Shown here: piece after piece, positions 1 through 4,115 of the stretch
Layout of the letters: each line of letters opens with the position of its first letter
Position numbering within the stretch: position 1 is the first letter of the stretch
Source of the DNA: JAGLQA01 sp023135565
GTDB lineage: Bacteria; Acidobacteriota; Aminicenantia; UBA2199
Direction: 5' to 3'
DNA length: 7,534 bases
NCBI GenBank assembly: GCA_030639305.1
Contig: DAOWCY010000288.1
Location: 1-7,534, forward strand
The notes under the pieces: model-generated
What the model saw: the letters and a program-made list of their open reading frames with translations, nothing else
Told to the model about the DNA's origin: nothing
The model's database searches: none
Made by a program: the position numbers and the translations under genes

Positions 1-39
1 ATATACATTACATTACTGTTAGGGGTAGGTGTATTCAAT

Positions 40-86
40 CAAGAAGGTTATTGGAACGATTGTATTTGTTCTTACAAACCTTCTTG
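40..86. repeat. 10-bp inverted repeat, potential hairpin
   Basis: CAAGAAGGTT at 40-49 is perfectly complementary to AACCTTCTTG at 77-86, with 27 nt between. A smaller nested pair, GAAC (54-57) with GTTC (68-71), would close most of the loop, so transcription in either direction could give a two-tiered hairpin. No T-run follows on either strand, so it is not an obvious intrinsic terminator. It could be a mobile-element end, a protein-binding site or RNA structure from a neighbouring gene. The symmetry is seen directly; any role is unknown. Confidence 0.5.
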
Positions 87-195
87 CATCCAAAAGGGCG
101 GATATTTTATCGCTTACATTGCCTTAAGCATTAAACATTTGAGTAACACGCTGCAAAGCCTTTTATCCCTCTGGTGTGAACACAGCAGTCAGCCG

Positions 196-301
196 GTAGT
201 GCTTTTCATCATAAAAACGAGAAACTTCTCACAAAAAGGTAGCCTCTTCTGCTAAACAAGTAGATGCTTCTAACTAAAAAGTAGAAACTTCTCACATCTT
301 A
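196..301. repeat. Degenerate 21-bp tandem repeat, about five units
   Basis: Four units begin at exactly 21-bp steps (218, 239, 260, 281). Each follows the pattern GTAG-three variable bases-CTTCT-two or three variable bases-CT/AC followed by an A-rich end. Unit starts are CGAGAAACTTCTCAC, GTAGCCTCTTCTGCT, GTAGATGCTTCTAAC and GTAGAAACTTCTCAC. A more diverged 22-bp unit (GTAGTGCTTTTCATC plus an A-run) occupies 196-217. The core is close to the palindrome GTAGAAGCTTCTAC, so each unit could bind a dimeric protein, and 21 bp is two helical turns, which puts all sites on one DNA face. There is no spacer, so this is not a CRISPR array. Confidence 0.7.
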
Positions 302-308
302 TTGGAAT

Positions 309-323
309 CCCCACCATGTGGGG
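309..323. repeat. Short GC-rich hairpin
   Basis: CCCCAC (309-314) pairs with GTGGGG (318-323) around a 3-nt CAT loop. No T-run lies next to it on either strand. It is a stable small stem-loop in non-coding DNA, of unknown role. Confidence 0.4.
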
Positions 324-456
324 GGAGGGGTTGAGCCGCTGCGCAGCAGGGACACACCTTGCTCACTGTTTGTGATTTGGAATTTGCCCCGGGACGCGGC
401 ACGGGGAACCTCTAAGGGGCAGCATCTGACAGATACCGGTTTTTTAGCGATTCTTT

Positions 457-519
457 CATTGATCATTGATCATTGATCATTGATCATTGATCATTGATCA
501 TTGAACATTGTTCATTGAG
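457..519. repeat. Heptanucleotide tandem repeat (CATTGAT)n
   Basis: Six perfect copies of CATTGAT (457-498) are followed by three decayed copies, CATTGAA, CATTGTT and CATTGAG (499-519). Across copy junctions the array makes TGATCA palindromes, giving six GATC sites 7 bp apart (first at 461-464, last at 496-499). The array ends 13 bp before the stop codon of the minus-strand phosphopantetheinyl transferase gene, so it lies in that transcript's 3' region. The unit length is not a multiple of three and no gene reads through it. Such arrays usually change copy number by replication slippage. Confidence 0.9.
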
Positions 520-530
520 CAGCGCGCTGC
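519..530 (-). other. 12-bp GC palindrome just after the PPTase stop
   Basis: GCAGCGCGCTGC is a perfect 12-bp palindrome that starts two bases past the minus-strand stop codon of the phosphopantetheinyl transferase. Its position suggests a transcript-end hairpin. However, it leaves no proper loop and is followed by the heptamer array rather than a T-run, so it does not qualify as an intrinsic terminator. Confidence 0.3.
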
Positions 531-532
531 GC

Positions 533-1240
533 TTAACGAATACCACCGAGAGAAAGAAAACTCTCTACCAATTCATCAACCGATTTTCTAATGACAGACC
601 GGGGGAACTCTCTACTCTGGGCGCAAATCGCCATTTTATAACTGCTGTCTATATCATACCGGCAAAAAAACCTGTCGTCCAATTCTTTCCCCCGGAACTC
701 GATCCCGATCCCATTACCGCTTCCAAAACGCATGGAAAAAGAATCTAAGGGTAGATGCAACCCTTTGCCCTCCATCTTGACATAGCTCTCTTTTAAGGTC
801 CACAGCATAAAAAAATGGGCTAACCGGTCACTCTGACTCAATAGATAACGATGCTCATCTTCTGAGAAATACCTTCTCGATATATTATCTAAATCCAACG
901 GTTCGATTCTCTCTATATCTATGCCCACGGGATTGCTATCCACGGCGCAGGCTATCCAGTCACCCGAATGAGTCAAATTAAAATGAAAATTATCCCGGTT
1001 TTGCAGGACGGGTTTTCCAAAGCCATTATGAGAGAAAACGATATCTTCGTTCCTTAGACCGGTTTTGCGGATGATAATGTACCGGGCCAGGAGCTCGGCC
1101 GTTAACGACCTGAGCGAATCTTCCCAATTCAAAAATCGATTAATCCGGTTTTGTTTATGTTTATCCACAAAAGGGAGCATTTGCACTACTACTCCTTTTT
1201 CTTTTCTTTCCGCTATATTCACCGCATATATTTCTATCAT
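533..1240 (-). CDS. Sfp-type 4'-phosphopantetheinyl transferase
   Basis: The enzyme moves the 4'-phosphopantetheine arm from coenzyme A onto a serine of carrier-protein domains, turning apo NRPS/PKS (or fatty-acid) carriers into the holo form in the cytoplasm. The 235-residue length fits the Sfp/EntD class (about 220-240). Visible motifs are FNLTHSGDW near residues 87-95, VGIDIE at 105-110 with the metal ligands D108 and E110, and WTLKES with the downstream K at 147-155 (W147, K150, E151, K155). The stretch EGKGL..PLDSFS after it is very close to Bacillus Sfp. The ATG overlaps the TGA of the upstream thioesterase (ATGA) and a GAGG lies 8 nt before it inside that gene, which supports this start and translational coupling. 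The family call is firm; the carrier-protein partner is not visible here. Confidence 0.95.
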   Translation of the reverse strand: MIEIYAVNIAERKEKGVVVQMLPFVDKHKQNRINRFLNWEDSLRSLTAELLARYIIIRKTGLRNEDIVFSHNGFGKPVLQNRDNFHFNLTHSGDWIACAVDSNPVGIDIERIEPLDLDNISRRYFSEDEHRYLLSQSDRLAHFFMLWTLKESYVKMEGKGLHLPLDSFSMRFGSGNGIGIEFRGKELDDRFFCRYDIDSSYKMAICAQSREFPRSVIRKSVDELVESFLSLGGIR

Positions 1241-2013
1241 TGTAAATACCTCACAGCATAGTTTACCGCCGGGTTTTCGATGAAAGAGTCCGCCGCCTGC
1301 TTACATTCTTTGACGGTACGATTAATGATAGCTGCTGCGTTTTCCGTTTCCTCGTTGAAAAAAAAATGTCCTCCCGGGACATAGTGAATACTGCATACTT
1401 TGTTTGTATGTTCTTTCCAGCCGTGTATTTGTTCCGCTGTTGTGTCTTCTTCTTTCCCGACCAACACATTAATGTTATAGTCTAAAGGCTCTACCTCTTC
1501 GCTGCTTTCATAGGTTTCAGCGATCCTAAAATCATTCTTTAACATGGGTAAAAATACTTCCAATAGCTCCGGGTGGTCGAAGAACTCTTTCGGGGTTCCC
1601 CCTAATTCCAATATTTTTTCCCTGAACTCATTGTCGGGCAGGGTATGATACAGTTCTTTGTCTTCCCCGCGGGGCACATGGGGCGCGCCGCGGCCTGAGA
1701 AAAAAACGCAGGCCGGTTGGTGCTCTGTCTCTTTTAACCTGTGGGCCAATTCGAAAGCGATCAGGCTGCCCAAACTGTGACCGAAAAGTCCGAAAGGCGA
1801 ACCGTTCAACTCAGCGGATATAATACGATAGACATCTGCCGCGGCTTCATCTATGGAGTTATACAACGGGTGGTAGACTCTTTTTCCCCTGCCGGCCAGC
1901 TCAACCGCAAATAATTCGATATCGTCGGTTAAGTATGGTTTCCATTTATTATAGATCGACGCTGAACCGCCGGCATAAGGCAAACAAAAAAGTCTAAATT
2001 TACCATTGATCAA
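1237..2013 (-). CDS. Type II thioesterase (alpha/beta hydrolase) of NRPS/PKS type
   Basis: Stand-alone thioesterases of the GrsT/SrfAD class clear stalled or wrongly primed acyl groups from carrier-protein arms and so keep an assembly line working. At 258 residues the length is typical. Seen in the sequence: the N-terminal signature LFCLPYAGGSAS (8-19), the nucleophile elbow GHSLGS with S80, the acid after the sixth strand (GKEED, D190) and the catalytic histidine in PGGHFFF (H216), a full Ser-Asp-His triad. A tail of about 40 residues follows the histidine. The start is TTG at 2013, because an in-frame TAA lies two codons upstream; a weak GGCGG sits 6 nt before it. It overlaps the phosphopantetheinyl transferase by 4 bp, and the pair forms an operon end. 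No synthetase or clear promoter is seen upstream, so the pair may be an orphaned cluster tail. Confidence 0.93.
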   Translation of the reverse strand: MINGKFRLFCLPYAGGSASIYNKWKPYLTDDIELFAVELAGRGKRVYHPLYNSIDEAAADVYRIISAELNGSPFGLFGHSLGSLIAFELAHRLKETEHQPACVFFSGRGAPHVPRGEDKELYHTLPDNEFREKILELGGTPKEFFDHPELLEVFLPMLKNDFRIAETYESSEEVEPLDYNINVLVGKEEDTTAEQIHGWKEHTNKVCSIHYVPGGHFFFNEETENAAAIINRTVKECKQAADSFIENPAVNYAVRYLQ

Positions 2014-2026
2014 TGCTTACCGCCAT
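2000..2026 (-). promoter_or_regulatory. Mini-ORF and palindrome over the thioesterase start
   Basis: A perfect 12-bp palindrome, CATTGATCAATG (2004-2015), covers the TTG start of the thioesterase. An eight-codon reading frame (ATG at 2026, peptide MAVSIDQW, stop TAA ending at 2000) overlaps that start in another frame and has a GAGGG about 10 nt upstream, a better ribosome site than that of the TTG. It could act as a leader peptide with re-initiation, or be the remains of the original thioesterase N-terminus displaced by a small indel. The sequence facts are certain; the role is inference. Confidence 0.3.
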
Positions 2027-2043
2027 AAAAACTAAACCCTCGT

Positions 2044-2074
2044 AAAAAAGCGGGCGCAGAGGGACAGCGTCCGC
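2044..2074 (-). terminator. Rho-independent terminator candidate upstream of the thioesterase
   Basis: Read on the minus strand, GCGGACGC pairs with GCGCCCGC (plus-strand 2067-2074 with 2050-2057) through an 8-bp stem with one A-C mismatch and a 9-nt loop, followed directly by six Ts (plus-strand A-run 2044-2049). This is a good intrinsic terminator for transcripts coming from the small gene at 2198-2467. It would isolate the thioesterase from that promoter, unless it is a regulated attenuator. Confidence 0.55.
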
Positions 2075-2135
2075 AACCGATAAGGGACTGTGAGGCTCAT
2101 TACAGGCCATTAAGGCTGTCCGAAAAGACGCCCGC
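2050..2135. ncRNA. Possible structured RNA element with nested long-range pairing
   Basis: Two perfect 7-mers pair in nested order: GCGGGCG (2050-2056) with CGCCCGC (2129-2135), and GGACAGC (2062-2068) with GCTGTCC (2115-2121). A third pair, CTGT (2088-2091) with ACAG (2102-2105), lies inside. These stems use the same bases as the local hairpins at 2044-2074 and 2116-2153, so the two folds exclude each other, as in attenuators. It could equally be a short palindromic intergenic element. No known riboswitch core was recognised. Confidence 0.3.
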
Positions 2136-2153
2136 AGCAGCGTCTTCCGGCAG
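2116..2153 (-). terminator. Hairpin, likely terminator of the small unknown gene
   Basis: AAGACGC (2125-2131) and GCGTCTT (2140-2146) form a perfect 7-bp stem around an 8-nt loop. It is extended outward by CCG/CGG (2120-2122 with 2148-2150) and CTG/CAG (2116-2118 with 2151-2153) past small internal irregularities. On the minus strand the stem ends in a short TCTTTTC run, about 50 nt after the stop codon of the small gene, so it may end that transcript. The T-run is short, so the hairpin at 2044-2074 is the stronger terminator of the two. Confidence 0.4.
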
Positions 2154-2197
2154 TCTAATCCAGGCAGCATGTAAGCGCTGCTTATGGAACCGGTTAA

Positions 2198-2467
2198 TTA
2201 AAGTTCAAAATCTTTGTTGAATTCGACGCGCCACACCAGTTCGGATAATTTTTTCTCTTCATTAAGCCTGTACGTCAAGCGGGGGTGCTTATCCAATTCC
2301 TTCCAGATTTCATCGAGTTTTGAATCCTCTGTAGGCGTCAGGAAGAATATAGCGGCTGTCAACCTGGTTAAGATGTTTTCATAGGGCAATACCCATTCTT
2401 TAACAAGGCCCTTGTCTTTCAACTCGTCTAAATGCTTTTTCACTTCTTGAATTTCTGGTACGTTCAT
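2198..2467 (-). CDS. Small conserved-looking hypothetical protein, 89 residues
   Basis: I do not recognise this family. The 89-residue product is soluble-looking, rich in Lys, Glu, Asp and Leu, with no signal peptide, membrane segment, metal motif or helix-turn-helix that I can see. It starts with an amphipathic helix (EIQEVKKHLDELKDKG). A central segment, PYENILTRLTAAIFFLTP, is followed by a second helix (LDEIWKELDK), then strand-like SELVWRVEF near the end. Coding status is supported by a strong AAGGAGG six nt before the ATG at 2467 and a good minus-strand promoter at 2520-2548. A GTG directly before that ATG (2470) is too close to the ribosome site. It is divergent from the ATPase/TIR pair and shares its control region, so a regulatory or accessory role is possible but unproven. 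Confidence 0.8.
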   Translation of the reverse strand: MNVPEIQEVKKHLDELKDKGLVKEWVLPYENILTRLTAAIFFLTPTEDSKLDEIWKELDKHPRLTYRLNEEKKLSELVWRVEFNKDFEL

Positions 2468-2473
2468 CACTGT

Positions 2474-2480
2474 CCTCCTT
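2474..2480 (-). promoter_or_regulatory. Strong ribosome binding site that sets the small gene's start
   Basis: Read on the minus strand, AAGGAGG ends 6 nt before the ATG at 2467 but only 3 nt before the in-frame GTG at 2470. The spacing favours the ATG. Confidence 0.8.
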
Positions 2481-2497
2481 CATAACAAATGAAGTAA

Positions 2498-2568
2498 CGG
2501 ATTTTTTTTTGGAAGTATTATTGTAAATAATTTTTTCAAAAAAATCAACCCCTATTCGGATTTTTTTT
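2498..2568. repeat. Duplicated CGGA plus T-run motif
   Basis: CGGA followed by nine Ts (2498-2510) recurs 59 bp later as CGGA with eight Ts (2557-2568). The copies flank the small gene's promoter. They may be paired upstream elements, a bent-DNA motif or a chance result of AT-rich sequence. Confidence 0.35.
2520..2548 (-). promoter_or_regulatory. Minus-strand sigma-70-like promoter of the small gene
   Basis: On the minus strand, TTGATT (2548-2543), a 17-nt spacer and TACAAT (2525-2520) fit the sigma-70 pattern with two mismatches in the -35 and one in the -10. Transcription would start near 2513, leaving a leader of about 45 nt that carries the AAGGAGG site. The surrounding DNA is very AT-rich, which raises the chance of fortuitous matches. 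Confidence 0.5.
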
Positions 2569-2609
2569 GAATCTTTTTAGTTTTATTTACCTGGAAACGA
2601 ATTTTCTAA

Positions 2610-2631
2610 AACTTCACTACCCGCTGAAGTT
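2610..2631. promoter_or_regulatory. 7-bp inverted repeat, operator candidate
   Basis: AACTTCA (2610-2616) and TGAAGTT (2625-2631) are a perfect inverted repeat with an 8-bp spacer, centred about 45 bp upstream of the ATPase -35 box and between the two divergent promoters. This is a typical size and place for a dimeric regulator site. Only the symmetry is seen; binding is inferred. Confidence 0.4.
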
Positions 2632-2664
2632 CGCTGTCAAACAAATAAAAGGCAAAGGATTTGC

Positions 2665-2693
2665 TTGACATGGCTGTTTGGATTTCATAAAAT
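2665..2693 (+). promoter_or_regulatory. Near-consensus sigma-70 promoter giving a leaderless mRNA
   Basis: TTGACA (2665-2670) matches the -35 consensus exactly, the spacer is the optimal 17 nt, and TAAAAT (2688-2693) differs from the -10 consensus at one base. A start about 7 nt after the -10 falls on A2700, the first base of the ATPase ATG. No Shine-Dalgarno sequence precedes that ATG. The plain reading is leaderless translation of the ATPase. The alternative is a start at GTG codon 10 (2727-2729), downstream of AAAGAAG. Confidence 0.8.
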
Positions 2694-2699
2694 AGAAAC

Positions 2700-4115
2700 A
2701 TGAAAAAGAATGAAAAAGAAGATGATGTGGTACTAAAGTCAATCCAGGACGGCTACAATTTACCGGAAGCCTATTTTAAAGTAAAGGTTGGAAAAGCTTT
2801 TTCTAAAGGAGATATAGTCACGGTACTGGATTTGGCACAATTAACGGGAAATAGACTTAAGAATTTTTATGTGGAAACAGATAAAGTCAGGGATGCAGAC
2901 ACCTTATCTTCGTTGGAGCAGCTTTTGAAAAATCCCCTTACGCCCTATACAAAAAGGCTTTTTTCAGGTTTTGTCGGTTCCGGTAAAACCACCGAATTAA
3001 TCAAGCTCTGCTTTGAAATGCAAAAGGATTTTAATGTAATTATTTTTTCCGCCTGGAACAGGCTCAAACTCAACGAAACCAGCATCGAGTCCCTTCTTTT
3101 TGAAATCGTGGAAGACACGCTGCATTATTTATACGCCAATGACCTGGTGGATGAAAAGGACGAATTATTAAAAGAAATTATCGACAATATTACCGTCTGG
3201 TGTTTCGATACCCGGATCATAAAAGAAGAGAAAGAAGAACAGGTCAGGTCGAGGGGTGTGGGAATAGATTTCTTAAAAGGTGTTTTTTTTAAAGCCAAAA
3301 CCGAACGCAGAGTTTTCGGTTCAGATAGAATCGAGGCTATCCGCATCGAAGAACGCAAGATCAACGACCTGATTTTCGAGTGCAACAAAATTTTCGATTA
3401 TCTCAAAGCAAAAACAGGAAAAGAAACCTTAATAATAGTCGATGATCTCGAAAAGATGTCCTTCTTAAAAGCACGGGATTTCTACATCGAGAATTCTGCT
3501 TTTATCCGCGATTTCCGCTGTAAAATGGTTTTGACTATACCCGTAGAACTGATTTTTCATCCCGATTTTGCTATTATACAGAATGTATTTGGCCAGGCGG
3601 AAGTGCTGCCCATGATTAAGATAAAAGATAAAAACAGCAGGATTTACAAACCAGGGGTCGATTGTTTAACCGAAATCCTGCAGCGGCGCTTAGACCTTTC
3701 TCTTTTCGAGAATGAATGTTATAAGGACGCCATTAAATATTCAGGCGGCGCCATCAGGGAATTATTTCACATCATCCAGCGGGCAGCCCTTATCGAGAAT
3801 TCGGAAAAAATCACCAGGGCCTCTATGAAAAAATCGATCGATTCGATAAAAGATATTTTTGCGTCCCGTATCCAGGAGCGGGATGATGAAATTAAGATCA
3901 AATTCGAAGAGTACTTAGAGATATTATTCGATATTTCCGACGGTAACAAAACTGCGCCCAAAAAGAACCTGGCGCTGCTGGATTTGCTCAGGACGCGGGC
4001 CGTCATGAAATTCAACGGCAAAGGTTTTTATGACACCCATCCTTTGCTCGACACTTTTATCGAAGCATATAAAGAGAAAATGAAAAAAAATGAAAGCAAA
4101 AAAGCAGGTGAATAA
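2700..4115 (+). CDS. AAA/STAND-type P-loop ATPase, switch component of a TIR conflict system
   Basis: This is a predicted cytoplasmic ATPase that probably switches state on ATP binding and controls the TPR-TIR protein encoded next. In the 471 residues I see a helical lead-in (1-85), Walker A GFVGSGKTTEL at 90-100 (K96, T97), Walker B LIIVDDLEK at 244-252 (D248, D249) and a likely sensor-1 strand MVLTIPVEL at 276-284. A sensor-2-like helix, SGGAIREL (348-355, R353), is followed by a C-terminal winged-helix-like part around DLLRTRAV...FYDTHPLL (428-450). The layout resembles Orc1/Cdc6- and MalT-like ATPases and the bacterial family with a G..GSGKSTEL loop often found beside TPR effector genes. 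Charged helix 171-220 may be an insert. The start at 2700 coincides with the predicted transcription start. The stop overlaps the next gene by 26 bp, so the two are co-translated. Family is fairly sure; role is inferred. Confidence 0.88.
   Translation: MKKNEKEDDVVLKSIQDGYNLPEAYFKVKVGKAFSKGDIVTVLDLAQLTGNRLKNFYVETDKVRDADTLSSLEQLLKNPLTPYTKRLFSGFVGSGKTTELIKLCFEMQKDFNVIIFSAWNRLKLNETSIESLLFEIVEDTLHYLYANDLVDEKDELLKEIIDNITVWCFDTRIIKEEKEEQVRSRGVGIDFLKGVFFKAKTERRVFGSDRIEAIRIEERKINDLIFECNKIFDYLKAKTGKETLIIVDDLEKMSFLKARDFYIENSAFIRDFRCKMVLTIPVELIFHPDFAIIQNVFGQAEVLPMIKIKDKNSRIYKPGVDCLTEILQRRLDLSLFENECYKDAIKYSGGAIRELFHIIQRAALIENSEKITRASMKKSIDSIKDIFASRIQERDDEIKIKFEEYLEILFDISDGNKTAPKKNLALLDLLRTRAVMKFNGKGFYDTHPLLDTFIEAYKEKMKKNESKKAGE
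4083..4090 (+). other. A8 tract at the ATPase/TIR gene junction
   Basis: Eight As lie in the last codons of the ATPase gene, and the last of them is the A of the downstream ATG. In the downstream frame a TGA (4081-4083) ends just before the tract. Loss of one A, or gain of two, in DNA or by transcript slippage would therefore join both reading frames into a single chain of about 1,000 residues. Whether slippage occurs is not known. Confidence 0.5.

Larger units (their letters stand above)
1..532. other. Gene-free, repeat-rich intergenic region
   Basis: No credible gene was found on either strand. From left to right the region holds an inverted repeat (40-86), a degenerate 21-bp tandem repeat (196-301), a short GC-rich hairpin (309-323), a 10-bp palindrome GCTGCGCAGC (338-347), a CCCCG/CGGGG pair (387-391 with 402-406), a 7-bp tandem array (457-519) and a 12-bp palindrome GCAGCGCGCTGC (519-530) two bases beyond the phosphopantetheinyl transferase stop codon. 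Frame 1 of the plus strand is open from the window edge to a TAA at 253-255, but the translation is cysteine-rich, has no recognisable motif and runs through the 21-bp repeats, so I do not call it a gene. Confidence 0.6.

Noticed and set aside
1..255. Open frame on the plus strand from the window edge to a TAA at 253-255 (84 codons)
   Set aside because: The translation has no recognisable domain and an odd cysteine-rich composition. It crosses the inverted repeat and the 21-bp repeats, and such a length is not rare by chance across six frames. It could only be confirmed with sequence left of the window.
196..301. CRISPR-like array
   Set aside because: The 21-bp units are contiguous with no unique spacers, and no cas genes are present.
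494..748. Plus-strand ORF of 84 codons beginning in the heptamer array
   Set aside because: It lies antisense within the well-supported phosphopantetheinyl transferase gene, begins in repeats and has no ribosome site.
2468..2470. GTG as start of the small gene
   Set aside because: It is only 3 nt from the AAGGAGG, whereas the adjacent ATG at 2467 has ideal 6-nt spacing.
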